A stretch of DNA of 38,911 nt from Rhodobiaceae bacterium. GTDB taxonomy: Bacteria; Pseudomonadota; Alphaproteobacteria; RS24. Shown here one piece after another: positions 7,128 through 17,919 of the stretch. Position numbers and translations under genes: made by a program. The notes under the pieces were generated by a model, which was not told where the DNA came from, ran no database searches, and was given only the letters and a program-made list of their open reading frames with translations. The stretch is from positions 1 to 38,911 of the forward strand of contig JABJKE010000031.1 of the NCBI GenBank assembly GCA_018660505.1, in the 5' to 3' direction. Numbering within the stretch: the first letter of the stretch is position 1; the number at the start of each line of letters is the position of its first letter.

Positions 7128-7220
7128 CGCCGTGACATGGCTTTACATTTGCCCGCCATCGCCATAATAGTTATGGCCAGAATAACCAACGCCCGCTCGG
7201 GCTTCTTGATGGATGAACCC

Positions 7221-7835
7221 ATGGCCAAAACTCGCATTTCACTCTTTCCTTGGGCGTCGCTGACGCTATCAAAACGCGACGCGGATGGGCCCGCGTCTGG
7301 CCGCTCTTTTGGCAAATCTTTGCGCACGCGTTTTGCGGCCCTTTGGGTGGCGGCTCTGGTCAGCGCTTGTGGTGCCAATATTGAGGCCAATTATCCAGAT
7401 GGCACAGATGGCGAGAGGGACGACACGGGCTCTTTCCTCGATTTCTTTAGCTTTGGCACCAGCGCAGACGAAAAAAGCGACGCCCCGAAAGCCAAAAAAC
7501 CAGCCCTCGGCATTGCCGTGAACACAGATTTATGGCGCGCGTCGCTCGACACACTGCGTTTCATGCCGATTGCCAGCGCCGACCCGCTTGGCGGCGTCAT
7601 CATCACCGATTGGTATAATGACCCGGGCACCAAGGACGAACGGCTGAAAATCAATGTGGTGATTAGCGGCCTAGAGTTGCGCGCCGACGCTTTGCGGGTG
7701 TCTATTTTCCGCGAGCGACAAGTGTCGGGCCGCTGGACGTCGATTGCCGTCTCGAGCCGCTCTGCCACGCAAATGGAAAATATTATTCTGACCCGCGCCC
7801 GCGACTTTAAAGTCGCGCGCCGCGACAATCCTTAG
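7221..7835 (+). CDS. DUF3576 lipoprotein
   Basis: A conserved alphaproteobacterial lipoprotein of unknown function. The DUF3576 core is clear: [34 protein letters not shown] and ILTRARDFK. The N-terminal hydrophobic segment ends [10 protein letters not shown], a lipobox with Cys50 of this numbering, so processing by signal peptidase II and anchoring in the envelope are expected. Starts are ambiguous: ATG 7137, 7209 and 7221 would give unusually long signal regions, whereas the TTG at 7320 gives a normal 17-residue lipoprotein signal. The gene stops eight bases before leuS, a linkage common in the class, which hints at a role in envelope biogenesis together with lptE. Confidence 0.85.
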   Translation: MAKTRISLFPWASLTLSKRDADGPASGRSFGKSLRTRFAALWVAALVSACGANIEANYPDGTDGERDDTGSFLDFFSFGTSADEKSDAPKAKKPALGIAVNTDLWRASLDTLRFMPIASADPLGGVIITDWYNDPGTKDERLKINVVISGLELRADALRVSIFRERQVSGRWTSIAVSSRSATQMENIILTRARDFKVARRDNP

Positions 7836-7843
7836 GAGCTTTC

Positions 7844-10432
7844 ATGTCGCGTTACGACCCATCCGAGCATGAGGCCGATTGGCAATCCGCTTGGGAGGCG
7901 GCCGATTGTTTTGCTGCCGAGGCCATCGATGGCGGAAAACCGAAATATTATGTCTTGGAAATGTTCCCCTATCCCTCGGGGCGCATTCATATGGGCCATG
8001 TTCGCAATTATGCGATGGGCGATGTGGTGGCGCGGTTTAAAAAAGCGCAGGGCTTTAACGTGCTGCACCCCATGGGCTGGGACGCCTTTGGAATGCCCGC
8101 AGAAAACGCGGCGATAGAAAAAAACACCCACCCCGGCACATGGACCTATGAAAATATCGACGCCATGCGCGCGCAGCTCAAAAAGCTGGGCCTGTCGATC
8201 GATTGGGCGCGCGAATTTGCCACTTGTGACCCCAGCTATTACGCCCACGAACAAGCGATGTTTCTCGATTTTTTAGACGCCGATTTCGTCGACCGCCGCG
8301 AGAGCGTGGTCAATTGGGACCCCGTCGACTTGACCGTTCTGGCCAATGAGCAGGTCATTGACGGCAAAGGCTGGCGCTCTGGTGCCGCCGTGGAACAAAG
8401 AAAACTAACCCAATGGTTTTTGAAAATCTCCGACCATGCGGGCGAGCTGTTAGACGCTCTCGACGGGTTGGAGCGTTGGCCCGAAAAAGTGCGCACCATG
8501 CAAGCCAATTGGATTGGGCGCTCGGAAGGCCTCTCCTTTGCTTTTGAGCTGGAAACACCGGCCGCAGGTTTTGACGCCTTAGAGGTTTATACCACGCGGC
8601 CCGACACGCTGTATGGCGCAAGCTTTTGCGCCATTTCGCCCGACCATCCGCTGGCCATTGAGCTGGCCGAGGAAGACCAAACCCTTGCCGCGTTTCGCGC
8701 CGAATGCGCCAGCCGCGGCACCTCGGAAGTCGATATTGAGGCCGGCGAAAAACTTGGCCATGACACTGGCTTGCGGGTCAAACATCCGCTGGATGAAACC
8801 TGGACCTTGCCTGTTTATGTCGCCAATTTTGTGCTGATGGGCTATGGCACGGGCGCGATTTTTGCCTGCCCCGCCCACGACCAACGCGATTTAGATTTCG
8901 CGATAAAATATGGCCTGCCGGTAAAAACCGTCGTACGGCCGAAAGACCAAGCTGATTTTCAAGTCACCGACACCGCTTTTGCCGGCCCCAACGCCCAAGA
9001 CGCCGTGATGGTCAATTCTGGCGCGCTGGATGGCCTGCGCCCGGCCGAGGCGGGCGATACAATAATTGCCCAATTCGAGGCTGAGAAAAAAGGCCAGCGC
9101 CAAGTCAATTACCGACTGCGCGATTGGGGTATTTCGCGCCAGCGCTATTGGGGCTGCCCCATACCCATGGTGCTATGTGCGACTTGTGGCACCGTGCCCG
9201 TGCCGCGCGACCAATTGCCCGTGGTGCTGCCCGAGGATATTCACTTCGATAAGCCAGGCAATCCGCTCGATCATCACCCGACTTGGAAACATGTGGATTG
9301 CCCGTCTTGTGGCCAAGCGGCCGAACGAGAGACCGATACATTCGATACTTTTATGGACAGCAGTTGGTATTTCGCGCGCTTTGCAGGGCTCAGCGACGAC
9401 AGCCCAACCGACCGCCAAGCCGTCGATCACTGGCTGCCGGTTGACCAATATATTGGCGGCATCGAGCATGCGATTTTACATCTGCTTTATGCGCGGTTTT
9501 ATGCGCGGGCGATGGAGAAAACCGGCCACCTTGGCGTGAAAGAACCTTTCGATGGATTGTTTACCCAAGGCATGGTGTGCCATGAGACATATCGGGTGAA
9601 AGACGACCCAAAAGGCGCTTGGTTGTCGCCACAAGAAATTACCCGCAACGACACAGGCGCTGTTTTGGCTCAAGACCCGAGCGTGGAAGTGCGCATTGGC
9701 AGCATTGAAAAAATGTCGAAATCGAAGAAAAATGTCGTCGACCCGGATGATATTATCGCGCGGTATGGCGCCGACACGGCCCGTTGGTTTATGTTGTCCG
9801 ACAGCCCGCCCGAGCGCGATGTTCAGTGGACGCAAGATGGCATCGAAGGAGCTTGGCGATATGTCCAACGCGTCTGGCGTTTGTTCGATGAAGCGCGCGG
9901 GCTAGGCCAAGCCAGCGACAGCTTGGCGGTGCCTTCTGGCACGGCAGCGCTGGAGATTTATCGCGCCACGCAAGTGGCCATAGATGCGATAACACAAGAC
10001 CTCGCAGCGCTTGGTTTTAACCGCGCGGTGGCTCGCGCCTATGAGCTCACCAATGCGCTCTCTGGCTTTGTGCCAAAAACCCAAGAAGATACCGATACCT
10101 ATCTTTATGCCCTCGCCAAATTGGCTCAGTTAATCGGCCCGATGATGCCGCATTTGGGCGAAAGTGGTTGGCGTATCGTCGGCGGCCAAGGCCTATTGGC
10201 ACAAGCGGCTTGGCCCAAGGCCGATATGAGCGTTTTGGCCAGCGATGAGATTTTAATGCCCGTGCAAATCAACGGCAAACGGCGCGCCGAAATTAAAGTG
10301 CCGAAAGACGCTGATAACGCTATGATTGAAGCCCTGGTTCTAGCCGAACCGCAGGTGGAGAAATTTGTCGATGGCAAGCCGATTAAAAAAACCATCATTG
10401 TCCCTGGCCGGATTATCAACCTTGTGCTTTAG
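7844..10432 (+). CDS. leuS: leucyl-tRNA synthetase
   Basis: A full-length class I aminoacyl-tRNA synthetase of 862 residues that charges tRNA-Leu. The HIGH-type motif HMGH is at residues 49-52 after FPYPSG, the KMSKS signature is at residues 623-627, and the CP1 editing domain contains [17 protein letters not shown]. The C-terminal anticodon-binding domain and leucine-specific tail are intact. An AGGAG site stands six bases before the ATG. It follows the DUF3576 gene and overlaps the start of lptE, forming the run DUF3576-leuS-lptE-holA that is typical beside parAB in alphaproteobacteria. Confidence 0.99.
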   Translation: MSRYDPSEHEADWQSAWEAADCFAAEAIDGGKPKYYVLEMFPYPSGRIHMGHVRNYAMGDVVARFKKAQGFNVLHPMGWDAFGMPAENAAIEKNTHPGTWTYENIDAMRAQLKKLGLSIDWAREFATCDPSYYAHEQAMFLDFLDADFVDRRESVVNWDPVDLTVLANEQVIDGKGWRSGAAVEQRKLTQWFLKISDHAGELLDALDGLERWPEKVRTMQANWIGRSEGLSFAFELETPAAGFDALEVYTTRPDTLYGASFCAISPDHPLAIELAEEDQTLAAFRAECASRGTSEVDIEAGEKLGHDTGLRVKHPLDETWTLPVYVANFVLMGYGTGAIFACPAHDQRDLDFAIKYGLPVKTVVRPKDQADFQVTDTAFAGPNAQDAVMVNSGALDGLRPAEAGDTIIAQFEAEKKGQRQVNYRLRDWGISRQRYWGCPIPMVLCATCGTVPVPRDQLPVVLPEDIHFDKPGNPLDHHPTWKHVDCPSCGQAAERETDTFDTFMDSSWYFARFAGLSDDSPTDRQAVDHWLPVDQYIGGIEHAILHLLYARFYARAMEKTGHLGVKEPFDGLFTQGMVCHETYRVKDDPKGAWLSPQEITRNDTGAVLAQDPSVEVRIGSIEKMSKSKKNVVDPDDIIARYGADTARWFMLSDSPPERDVQWTQDGIEGAWRYVQRVWRLFDEARGLGQASDSLAVPSGTAALEIYRATQVAIDAITQDLAALGFNRAVARAYELTNALSGFVPKTQEDTDTYLYALAKLAQLIGPMMPHLGESGWRIVGGQGLLAQAAWPKADMSVLASDEILMPVQINGKRRAEIKVPKDADNAMIEALVLAEPQVEKFVDGKPIKKTIIVPGRIINLVL

Positions 10433-10937
10433 ACGCATCCGCCGTCTGTTTCTGGTCGTGTCGATAAGCGGCTTGGCTCTGGCGGGATGCGGGTTTGAGG
10501 CGATGTATCGGGCGGATAATCTGCGCACCGATATTCTTTCCGAGCTTGCGGTTCCCGATAGCCGATTGGGCCGACAATTGGAGCGCGCTTTACGCGGTCG
10601 CCTTGTCCCTTCGCCAGACGCCCCTTGGTCGGCCACCATCGTATTAGAAGAGACGCGGGAAAACATGCAACTCGATAGCCAGGGCGTCGCCCAGCGGTCG
10701 CGGTTAAGTCATCGCTTAACCCTTACCCTAAAGTCTAGCCGCACGGGCAAAACGCGGGTTGTGGTGTTTCAAGAAGAGCAGTTTTTCGACCGCGGCAATA
10801 GCGGCGCCGATGAAATGGCGCGAGTGCGGGCTTTGCGCGCCTTGGCCATCAACCAATTGACCGATAAGCTTACGAGCTTTCTGCAAACCCTTGCGCCGCA
10901 CCCCGAGCCAGCCCAAACACTGGCCGATAAATCGTGA
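10422..10937 (+). CDS. lptE: LPS-assembly lipoprotein LptE (alphaproteobacterial type)
   Basis: An outer-membrane lipoprotein of about 171 residues that would plug and assemble the LptD channel for lipopolysaccharide insertion. The N-terminus [22 protein letters not shown] is a classic lipoprotein signal: basic residues, a hydrophobic core and a LAGC lipobox. This is best explained by the TTG start at 10422-10424; an ATG at 10365 would add 19 unlikely residues and overlap leuS by 68 bp, whereas the TTG overlaps it by 11. The mature part matches the LptE/RlpB fold ([23 protein letters not shown]-less short form) only loosely, so the identity rests also on its place between leuS and holA. Confidence 0.85.
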   Translation: MCFRRIRRLFLVVSISGLALAGCGFEAMYRADNLRTDILSELAVPDSRLGRQLERALRGRLVPSPDAPWSATIVLEETRENMQLDSQGVAQRSRLSHRLTLTLKSSRTGKTRVVVFQEEQFFDRGNSGADEMARVRALRALAINQLTDKLTSFLQTLAPHPEPAQTLADKS

Positions 10938-10944
10938 GGCCGCA

Positions 10945-12003
10945 ATGAAGCTACAGGCCTATAAAGTAGATGCCTATGTGGCCGCTCTTAAGCCCAGCAC
11001 GGCGCCGGCGTTGATTTTAATCTATGGGCCCGACCAAGGCGGCGTGCGCGAAACATCGAAAACCGTGTTGAAAGCTTTCTTGGGCAAACAATATGACCCG
11101 TTGCAATCTGTCTCCGTGGCAGACACGCAATTGGCTGGTCAAGCGGGTTTGCTGGCGGATGAGGCGGCGGCCATGCCGATGTTTGGCGACGAAAAAATTA
11201 TTGTGGTCAGCGGCGGGGGCGGCGCTGTGCCCGAGGCGGCGCGGGTCTATTTAGAAACCTTGAACGAGGCAACCTCCAAAGCCAGCCTTGTGGTGATTGA
11301 GGCGGGCAATTTAAAACCGTCTTCGGCTTTGCGTAAATTGGCCGAAAAAGACGACCGCGCCATGGCTCTGCCTTGCTATGAACTGGAAGCCCGCGACATC
11401 ACCCAATTGGCGCGCGGGTTTATGGAAACAGAGAATTACCGCATAGAGGCGCAAGCCCTAGAGATGTTGGCCGCCCGACTGGCGACCGATCGCGGCATTA
11501 TTCAGCGCGAGTTAGAACGCCTGGTTTTGTTCAAAGGGCCTTTGAACAAAAAAGACCCGGCCGGAATGATTACCGCAGATGACGTGGAATTGGCCTTGGG
11601 CGACCAAACGCAAGCGGGATTTGATAAGCTCATCGATAATGTCGCCCTCGGGCGTTTGGATGCCGCAGACCGGGCCGTCGCTCGGTTGAGCGAAGCGGGC
11701 ACGCCGGCCGCTGTGGCTTTGGGGCCGGTGCGAAACCATTTTCAAACCTTGCAGTTGGCCCTCGGCATGATGGAAAAAGGCACGCCGCAAAATCAGGCTT
11801 TAAGCGCTTTCAAACCGCCTTTGCACTTTCGTCGCAAGCCAAAGGTCGAAGAACAATTGCGCCTTTGGTCGGCCAGAAAATGCGCGCGCGCCCTATCGAT
11901 TTTAAACGAAGCCGAAACCGCTTGTCGGGGCGCCCCGCCCGGCCTATCGCAAGCACAAGCCGGCCAAGCCCTGTTGCGGATTACCCGCGCCGCCAAATTA
12001 TAA
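10945..12003 (+). CDS. holA: DNA polymerase III subunit delta
   Basis: The clamp-loader wrench of 352 residues, which opens the beta clamp. The AAA+-like N-terminal region begins ALILIYGPDQGGVRETSK (no functional P-loop is expected in delta); the middle AARLATDRGIIQRELERLVLF is the helical lid, and the C-terminal collar region includes ALGPVRNHFQTLQLALGMMEKG and PPLHFRRKPKVEEQLRLWS. The ATG at 10945 has a GAGG site and follows lptE after seven bases. Its stop is four bases from the stop of the convergent parB gene. Confidence 0.95.
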   Translation: MKLQAYKVDAYVAALKPSTAPALILIYGPDQGGVRETSKTVLKAFLGKQYDPLQSVSVADTQLAGQAGLLADEAAAMPMFGDEKIIVVSGGGGAVPEAARVYLETLNEATSKASLVVIEAGNLKPSSALRKLAEKDDRAMALPCYELEARDITQLARGFMETENYRIEAQALEMLAARLATDRGIIQRELERLVLFKGPLNKKDPAGMITADDVELALGDQTQAGFDKLIDNVALGRLDAADRAVARLSEAGTPAAVALGPVRNHFQTLQLALGMMEKGTPQNQALSAFKPPLHFRRKPKVEEQLRLWSARKCARALSILNEAETACRGAPPGLSQAQAGQALLRITRAAKL

Positions 12004-12007
12004 TCGA

Positions 12008-12913
12008 CTAGCCGATAAGCTTGATGACCAAAGCATCGAGCTGGTCGAGCGATTTATAAGCCACACGAACCGAGCCGCCTTTATTGTCGCCTTTGTCTTC
12101 GATGGAAACGCTTAAGCCCAAAGTGTCGGTGATGGTTTTTTCTAGCGCGCGCGTGTCGGCATCTTTTGCGGTTTCAGCGGGCGGTGCTTTGCCAGACGCT
12201 TGAGCCTCGCCTTTGTCCGACGTCGCCAGCGCTTCGACCGCGCGCACGCTCAGGCCCTCTGCGATGATTTTTTTCACCAAAGCCGCCGCATTGGAAACGC
12301 CCAAAAGGGCGCGCGCATGGCCCATGGAAATCGTGCCCGCCACCAGCGCTTTGCGCACCGCCTCGGGGGCATGGACCAGGCGCAAGAGATTGGCGATATG
12401 GCTGCGGCTTTTGCCAATGGTTTGTGCCAGCTCGGCCTGCGTATAGGCAAACTCGTCGATAAGGCGTTGATATCCTTCAGCTTCTTCGATTGGATTGAGG
12501 TCTGCGCGTTGCACATTCTCGATGATACCAATCTCCAGCGCGGTCACATCATTGATGTTTTGCACAATCACTGGCACTTGGTGCAGCTTGGCTTTTTGGG
12601 CCGCGCGCCAGCGTCTTTCGCCCGCGATGATTTCAAACGCATCCTCTTCCCCCGCCACCGCACGAACCAAGAGCGGCTGCAAGATACCCGATTTTTCTAC
12701 CGAGGCTGCCAGCGCGGCCAGCTCGTCACCTTCAAAGTTCTTGCGCGGCTGAAACTGTCCGGGTCGCAATTGGTCGACGCCCAAATAGCGCATGCCGTCC
12801 ACGCTAGTTTTGGGGCTCGAAGCCTCAGGGGTTTCTGGCACGACCGCTTGCTTTGCGGTTTCGCCAATCAGGGCGGATAAGCCCCGGCCCAATCCACGTT
12901 TTTTATCGCTCAT
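12008..12913 (-). CDS. parB: chromosome-partitioning protein ParB
   Basis: A 301-residue CTP-dependent DNA-sliding clamp that loads at parS. The N-terminal CTPase domain has GERRWRAAQKA (the GERRxRA box), followed by the helix-turn-helix TQAELAQTIGKSRSHIANLLRL that reads parS, and a short C-terminal dimerisation domain after a variable linker. The N-terminus KKRGLGRGLSALIG is the ParA-stimulating segment. Its start overlaps parA by 11 bp, so the two are translationally coupled. Two perfect parS sites lie within 4 kb, the expected cis arrangement. Confidence 0.98.
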   Translation of the reverse strand: MSDKKRGLGRGLSALIGETAKQAVVPETPEASSPKTSVDGMRYLGVDQLRPGQFQPRKNFEGDELAALAASVEKSGILQPLLVRAVAGEEDAFEIIAGERRWRAAQKAKLHQVPVIVQNINDVTALEIGIIENVQRADLNPIEEAEGYQRLIDEFAYTQAELAQTIGKSRSHIANLLRLVHAPEAVRKALVAGTISMGHARALLGVSNAAALVKKIIAEGLSVRAVEALATSDKGEAQASGKAPPAETAKDADTRALEKTITDTLGLSVSIEDKGDNKGGSVRVAYKSLDQLDALVIKLIG

Positions 12914-13790
12914 CTGTTTCCCCTCGCGCCTCTTTGGCTGCGCCTTTATAGCTGCGTTCTCTTTGAATAAGCTCGGAGGCCAATTTCATATAAGCCTGCG
13001 ACCCGCTACATTTATGATCGTAAAGCAACGCGGGTTTGCCAAAACTCGGCGCCTCCGACACCCGCACATTGCGCGGAATAATCGTCTCATAAACCAATGT
13101 CTCGAAATGGCCGCGCACGTCGTCTTCCACTTGCGTCGACAGATTATTGCGCGCGTCATACATGGTCAGCACAATGCCTTGAATATCCAAGGCGGCATTT
13201 AAACTGCCCTTCACTTGCTCGATGGTCTGCAGCAATTGGCTAAGACCCTCGAGAGCAAAAAACTCACATTGCAACGGCACGAGAACAGATTGCGCCGCCA
13301 CCATGGCATTGAGCGTCAACATATTCAGCGACGGCGGGCAATCGATGAAAACATAAGCATAGCGCTCGCCGCTATCTTGTGCGAAAGCCTCCAACTCGTC
13401 TTTCAGCCGATGCAAGCGACGCGGGTTTTCAGCCAGCTCTACTTCCACCCCCAAGAGGTCCATACTGGCCGGCACGATATCCAACCCCGGAACCACGCTT
13501 GGCATAATCGCTTGACGCAAAGGCACTTCGCCCAGCAGAACTTCAAAACTGGTTGTTTTGCGGCTGTCGCGGTCGACGCCCAGCCCGGTCGACGCATTGC
13601 CTTGCGGGTCTAAATCGACCAAAAGCACTTTCTCACCGATGGCCGCCAAAGCGGTGCTGAGGTTTATCGCGGTCGTGGTTTTGCCAACGCCGCCCTTTTG
13701 ATTGGCCAAACAAATGAACCGCGGCATCGCAGAAGCCGAAGGCAAGCCCAAAGAGGCAGCAGGAGAAGACGGCTGATTTTGCGAACTCAT
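12903..13790 (-). CDS. parA: chromosome-partitioning ATPase ParA
   Basis: A deviant-Walker ATPase (295 residues) that forms a nucleoid gradient along which ParB-parS complexes move. KGGVGKTT (about residues 32-39) is the deviant Walker A; VDLDPQGNAS is the switch region and FIDCPPSL the Walker B. The C-terminal motifs typical of chromosomal ParA follow. I chose the ATG at 13788-13790; a TTG 18 bases upstream lacks support. A GGAG site lies about 12 bases upstream. It is transcribed after rsmG (52-bp gap) and overlaps parB. Confidence 0.98.
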   Translation of the reverse strand: MSSQNQPSSPAASLGLPSASAMPRFICLANQKGGVGKTTTAINLSTALAAIGEKVLLVDLDPQGNASTGLGVDRDSRKTTSFEVLLGEVPLRQAIMPSVVPGLDIVPASMDLLGVEVELAENPRRLHRLKDELEAFAQDSGERYAYVFIDCPPSLNMLTLNAMVAAQSVLVPLQCEFFALEGLSQLLQTIEQVKGSLNAALDIQGIVLTMYDARNNLSTQVEDDVRGHFETLVYETIIPRNVRVSEAPSFGKPALLYDHKCSGSQAYMKLASELIQRERSYKGAAKEARGETDER

Positions 13791-13842
13791 AAAGCTATTT
13801 ATCTCCAAAAAGCGGCTGCTTCAACGATTTTGCCCCAACGAC

Positions 13843-14499
13843 CTAACGAGCCGACAGGGCTCTGATTTCAATCAAGCGGGCTTGCGCATCGGTACGGCTT
13901 GGATGGGCAATTGTGTCAAGTTTCCAATATTGTGCGGCTTGCGTCAATTCTTCTTGCCAATCTCGCCCCTTATGCAGCAGCGCAATTGTGGATGAATTGA
14001 AAAACGGCGCCATAAAGCCGGCCAAGCCCTGCATGGGCGCCAAAGCGCGGGCGGTAATCACGTCAACCTGCCGCAATGGCTCAGGTCGAGCCTCGCTCAA
14101 GGCTTCAATGCGCATATGATGCACGGTGGCGGGCGCGCCCGTATCTCGAATGACGGCGCGCAAAAAGCTCACCTTCTTGCGGTCGCTCTCCACCAAATGA
14201 ACGTGGCAAGGCGCGCCTTCGACGGACCGCTCGGCCAATAGAAGGGCCAAAATTAACCCCGGAAAGCCCGCGCCACTGCCTATATCGAGCCACACAAGGG
14301 CCGATTTAGGCGCCAGCTCGATAATCTGCGCGCTGTCGGCCGCATGACGGTGCCAATATTGCGCCAAAGTCGAGGGCCCCACGAGATTAACTGATTTCTG
14401 CCATTTTCCCAGCAAGGCCTGATAGGTGGTCAGATGCACCATTGTTTCACGTGAAACATCGAATTGCTCTGCGAAGCTTTGCGCGTCCATATCCATCAT
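13843..14499 (-). CDS. rsmG: 16S rRNA (guanine527-N7)-methyltransferase RsmG
   Basis: A 218-residue Rossmann-fold methyltransferase (formerly GidB) that methylates G527 of 16S rRNA. The SAM-binding glycine-rich loop is LDIGSGAGFPGL, followed by VESDRKKVSFLRAV and ITARALAPMQG, family signatures. A perfect parS palindrome lies inside the coding region and encodes VSRET at residues 15-19. The gene starts five bases after the mnmG stop and lies upstream of parA, forming mnmG-rsmG-parA-parB. Confidence 0.97.
   Translation of the reverse strand: MMDMDAQSFAEQFDVSRETMVHLTTYQALLGKWQKSVNLVGPSTLAQYWHRHAADSAQIIELAPKSALVWLDIGSGAGFPGLILALLLAERSVEGAPCHVHLVESDRKKVSFLRAVIRDTGAPATVHHMRIEALSEARPEPLRQVDVITARALAPMQGLAGFMAPFFNSSTIALLHKGRDWQEELTQAAQYWKLDTIAHPSRTDAQARLIEIRALSAR
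14443..14458. other. parS site 1 (inside rsmG)
   Basis: TGTTTCACGTGAAACA is the exact 16-bp palindrome of the canonical bacterial parS to which ParB binds. It lies near the 5' end of rsmG and is read in frame as the third base of Asp14 and codons 15-19, so selection on the DNA site also fixes the protein sequence. Confidence 0.96.
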
Positions 14500-14504
14500 C
14501 GGGC

Positions 14505-16400
14505 TTATTTGCTGGCCGCTTTGGCCAATCCGCGTTGGTTTTTCCGCGCATGGTGCAACAAGAGGGTCAAGGCAGCGGGGGTCATGCCGTCCATGCGGGC
14601 CGCTTGCCCAAGGGTTACGGGTCTTGCGGCCGCCAGTTTCTGGCGAACTTCCGTTGCCATGCCCTCCAGTGCCAAATAATCTATATCGCTCGGCAAGCTT
14701 AGCGCTTCATCGCGGCGAAACGCATCAATATCAGCCTGTTGGCGATCGAGATAGCCTGCGTAAAGCGCATCGGTTTCAATCTGCTGGCGAATATCGCGCG
14801 TCCATGTGCCCATTTCTGGCCAAACCGCTTGCAAATCCGCCCAATCAATCGAGGGATAGGCCAAAAGCTCGGTCATCGTGCGGCGCGTGCCATCGGCACG
14901 AATATGCATGCCTTTGGTGCCCGCTTCATTCGGGGTCATTGTCCAACTGGCGGCCTTGGTGCGCGCGTCGGTTAAAGCGGCCATTTTGGCGCGAAACGCC
15001 TTGGCGCGCTTAGGGCCGACAAGGCCCGCGGCAATGCCTTTTTCGGTCAATCTTTGGTCGGCATTATCGGCCCGCAAAGTCAGGCGATATTCGGCCCGCG
15101 CGGTAAACATGCGATAAGGCTCAGAGACGCCTTTGGTGACCAAATCATCAACCATCACCCCGAGATAGGCCTCGGCGCGGTCGAAATAGACCGCCTCTTG
15201 GCCCGCCGCGGCGCGGGCTGCATTGAGGCCAGCCACCAAGCCTTGGCCTGCCGCCTCTTCATAGCCGGTCGTGCCATTAATCTGCCCCGCCAAATAGAGC
15301 CCCGGCAAAGCTTTCAGCTCGAGACTGGGCAGCAAAGCTTTGGGGTCGACATAATCATATTCAATGGCGTAGCCAGGACGGATAATCTTCACCTCCTCCA
15401 GCCCCACAATAGTGCGGATAAACCTATCTTGCAGGGCGGCTGGCAGCGAGGTGGAAATACCATTGGGATAGACCGTCGGGTCATCGAGACCTTCGGGCTC
15501 TAAGAATATCTGATGGCTTTTGCGCTCCGGAAAGCGCGCGACTTTATCTTCAATGGCCGGGCAATAGCGGGGCCCCACGCCGGCAATCTGGCCAGAATAA
15601 ACTGGCGATTGCAGGATATTCTCTTCAATAATATCAAACGTCGCCTGATTGGTATGGGTGATATAGCAAACCGTCTGCGGCACGATTATTTTTTCGGTTA
15701 AAAACGAAAACGGCACGGGCGCCGCATCGGCCGGCTGGGCTTCCAGTTTCTCGGTCGCAATCGTGCGCCCATCGAGGCGCGCGGGCGTTCCGGTTTTCAT
15801 CCGTCCCATGGTCAGGGCGCCGGTTTGCTCGGCCAATCCATAAAGCCGTTTGGAAAGCGTAATCGCTGGCGCCTCGCCATGGCGCCCGGCGGGCACACGC
15901 TCGGTGCCAATGTGAATAATCCCATCCAAAAAAGTGCCCGTGGTTAACACCACAGCGCCCGCGCGGTGGGTTTCGCCAGCTTCCGTAATCACCCCGCAAG
16001 CCCGGCCCTCTTCCACCAATATATCGTCAACCGGTTGGCCCAGCAGGCTCAAGTTTTCGGTTTGCTGTATCGCGGCCTGCATAGCTTCGCGATATAATTT
16101 GCGGTCGGCCTGTGTGCGCGGCCCATGCACGGCGGGGCCTTTGCGGCGGTTCAACAGTCGAAACTGAATGCCTGCTTGGTCGGCCACGCGGCCCATCAGC
16201 CCATCGAGCGCATCAATCTCGCGCACCAAATGGCCCTTGCCGACGCCGCCAATGGCGGGATTGCAAGACATCTCGCCAATGGTTTCCAGCTTATGCGTCA
16301 CCAAAAGCGTGCGCGCGCCAAAGCGCGCGGCAGCTGCCGCCGCCTCGCAGCCGGCATGGCCGCCGCCAATGATAATGACATCCCAAGTGGTTTCGTGCAT
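14505..16400 (-). CDS. mnmG: tRNA uridine-5-carboxymethylaminomethyl modification enzyme MnmG
   Basis: The FAD-binding partner (formerly GidA) of MnmE in making cmnm5U34 at the wobble base of several tRNAs. The 631-residue product has the dinucleotide-binding motif [12 protein letters not shown] at its N-terminus, then [24 protein letters not shown], the family's most conserved segment. [12 protein letters not shown]-like [14 protein letters not shown] and the C-terminal helical tRNA-binding domain are present. The ATG at 16398-16400 has a GAGGG site, and the 41-residue upstream extension reads through parS site 2, so I excluded it. It lies five bases before rsmG. Confidence 0.98.
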   Translation of the reverse strand: MHETTWDVIIIGGGHAGCEAAAAAARFGARTLLVTHKLETIGEMSCNPAIGGVGKGHLVREIDALDGLMGRVADQAGIQFRLLNRRKGPAVHGPRTQADRKLYREAMQAAIQQTENLSLLGQPVDDILVEEGRACGVITEAGETHRAGAVVLTTGTFLDGIIHIGTERVPAGRHGEAPAITLSKRLYGLAEQTGALTMGRMKTGTPARLDGRTIATEKLEAQPADAAPVPFSFLTEKIIVPQTVCYITHTNQATFDIIEENILQSPVYSGQIAGVGPRYCPAIEDKVARFPERKSHQIFLEPEGLDDPTVYPNGISTSLPAALQDRFIRTIVGLEEVKIIRPGYAIEYDYVDPKALLPSLELKALPGLYLAGQINGTTGYEEAAGQGLVAGLNAARAAAGQEAVYFDRAEAYLGVMVDDLVTKGVSEPYRMFTARAEYRLTLRADNADQRLTEKGIAAGLVGPKRAKAFRAKMAALTDARTKAASWTMTPNEAGTKGMHIRADGTRRTMTELLAYPSIDWADLQAVWPEMGTWTRDIRQQIETDALYAGYLDRQQADIDAFRRDEALSLPSDIDYLALEGMATEVRQKLAAARPVTLGQAARMDGMTPAALTLLLHHARKNQRGLAKAASK

Positions 16401-16476
16401 TGCTGCCCTCTTATCGCAAAGCTGGTTACACGCGCGTTGTAACGCAGCGACAGGAAAGAGACAAGGCCATGGCAAA

Positions 16477-16492
16477 TGTTTCACGTGAAACA
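16477..16492. other. parS site 2 (mnmG-mnmE gap)
   Basis: A second exact copy of TGTTTCACGTGAAACA lies in the 107-bp gap between mnmE and mnmG, 2.0 kb from site 1. Together they form the cis element of the ParABS system coded alongside. Confidence 0.96.
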
Positions 16493-16507
16493 GTTTGGCG
16501 CGCGGGG

Positions 16508-17872
16508 CTATTTGCCAATACAAAAATCGGCGAAAACAATGTCTAACAATTGCTCGATATCAACCGCCCCGGTGATGCGCCCCAAAGCGCGTTGTGCCAG
16601 GCGCAAATCTTCCGCCGCCAGCTCTAGCCCCGTATCGGCAATGGTCAGCGCACGGTCGAGCGCCACACAAGCCTCGCCCAAAGCTTGGCGATGGCGCTCG
16701 CGGGTTAACACGGGCGTCTCCTTGGCGCCAGCCCGCGCCCGCACCAGCTCTTGAAGCGCCGCTAGCAAAACCGTTTCGTCGTCGCTTTGCGCGGTAGATC
16801 CTTGCACCGTAGATAAAGACACGGTTTCTATCGCGCCCATATTGGCCAGCTCCGCCTCGGGCACAGCCCCCAAGTCGGCCTTATTGCAAATCGCAATATC
16901 AATGTCCGCCATAGATGCCGCCTCGCCCAGCGGGTTTTTCGTATCGGGAGATAAAACCAAAAGACGGATGTCCGCTTCTTCTGCCTGTAGCTTGGCGCGG
17001 CGCACGCCCTCGCGCTCAATGTCGTCGCCCGCCTCGCGCAGGCCCGCCGTATCGACCAGCGTAATGGGCACGCCCTCCAGCAGCATGGCCACTTCAATCA
17101 CATCGCGCGTGGTGCCCGCACGGGCCGACACAATGGCCGCATCTTTTCCCGCTAACCTATTGAGAATACTAGACTTTCCGGCATTTGGCGCGCCCAAGAG
17201 CGCCACCCGAAGCCCGTCTCGCAAGGCCAATCCACGACGGTCTTCGACATGCGCCTGCATGGCCGATAGCATAGCGGGCACGCCCTCTAACGCGCGCTGC
17301 CCCAGCCCGCCCGGCAGGTCTTCATCGGCAAATTCAATATCCGCCTCCACATGCGCCAGTGTGGTTTTCAAAGCCTCGCGCCAGCCTTCCATCACGGCGC
17401 GCAAACTGCCGTTCATTTGCCGCAGCGCCTGTGCCTGTTGCGCCCCGCCCTCGGCATCAATGAGGTCGGCGATGGCCTCCGCCCCGGTTAAATCCATCTT
17501 GCCATGCAAAACCGCGCGGCGGGTAAAATCGCCCGCCTCGGCCGGTCGGCACATCGCCAGACTGGCCAGCGCCGCCAGAATAGACTGGGTTACCGCCAAG
17601 CCGCCATGCACATGCAGCTCGGCCATATCTTCGCCCGTGAAACTGCGCGGCGCGACGAAGCGCAAGACCAAAGCCTCGTCCAGCAGCTGATTATTTGTCG
17701 GGTGATAGAGTTTGCGCAAAGCCGCCATGCGCGGTTTCGGCAGGTTTTTTATCCCGAGCTGCGCCAGCGCGCCATCGACCTCTGGGCCGCTCAGCCGAAT
17801 GACCGCCAAGGCGGCACGGCCGGCCCCCGTCGATAAAGCGAATATAGTTTCTCCGGCTCCGTTTTGGCTCAC
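16508..17872 (-). CDS. mnmE: tRNA modification GTPase MnmE
   Basis: The GTPase partner of MnmG (formerly TrmE), 454 residues. The N-terminal tetrahydrofolate-binding domain has [20 protein letters not shown]; a helical domain follows, with the inserted G domain showing G1 [17 protein letters not shown] (G3) and NKAD (G4). The C-terminal FCIGK supplies the conserved cysteine that modifies the wobble uridine. The GTG at 17870-17872 is preceded six bases earlier by GAGGAG and gives the expected N-terminus; a TTG seven codons upstream would include that ribosome site. It is divergent from the YyaL-type gene. Confidence 0.98.
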   Translation of the reverse strand: MSQNGAGETIFALSTGAGRAALAVIRLSGPEVDGALAQLGIKNLPKPRMAALRKLYHPTNNQLLDEALVLRFVAPRSFTGEDMAELHVHGGLAVTQSILAALASLAMCRPAEAGDFTRRAVLHGKMDLTGAEAIADLIDAEGGAQQAQALRQMNGSLRAVMEGWREALKTTLAHVEADIEFADEDLPGGLGQRALEGVPAMLSAMQAHVEDRRGLALRDGLRVALLGAPNAGKSSILNRLAGKDAAIVSARAGTTRDVIEVAMLLEGVPITLVDTAGLREAGDDIEREGVRRAKLQAEEADIRLLVLSPDTKNPLGEAASMADIDIAICNKADLGAVPEAELANMGAIETVSLSTVQGSTAQSDDETVLLAALQELVRARAGAKETPVLTRERHRQALGEACVALDRALTIADTGLELAAEDLRLAQRALGRITGAVDIEQLLDIVFADFCIGK

Positions 17873-17919
17873 GGATATCTCCTCTGGCGGCAATGCAAAT
17901 CATCGCTAAACTGCACGAG

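Noticed and set aside
12200-12880. Rightward open frame of 226 codons opposite parB
   Set aside because: parB has all family motifs in the other strand; the antisense product has none.
16842-17690. Long rightward open frame of 282 codons opposite mnmE
   Set aside because: Antisense to a perfectly recognisable mnmE; the composition is Ser/Ala/Arg-rich as expected of a shadow frame and no family is visible.
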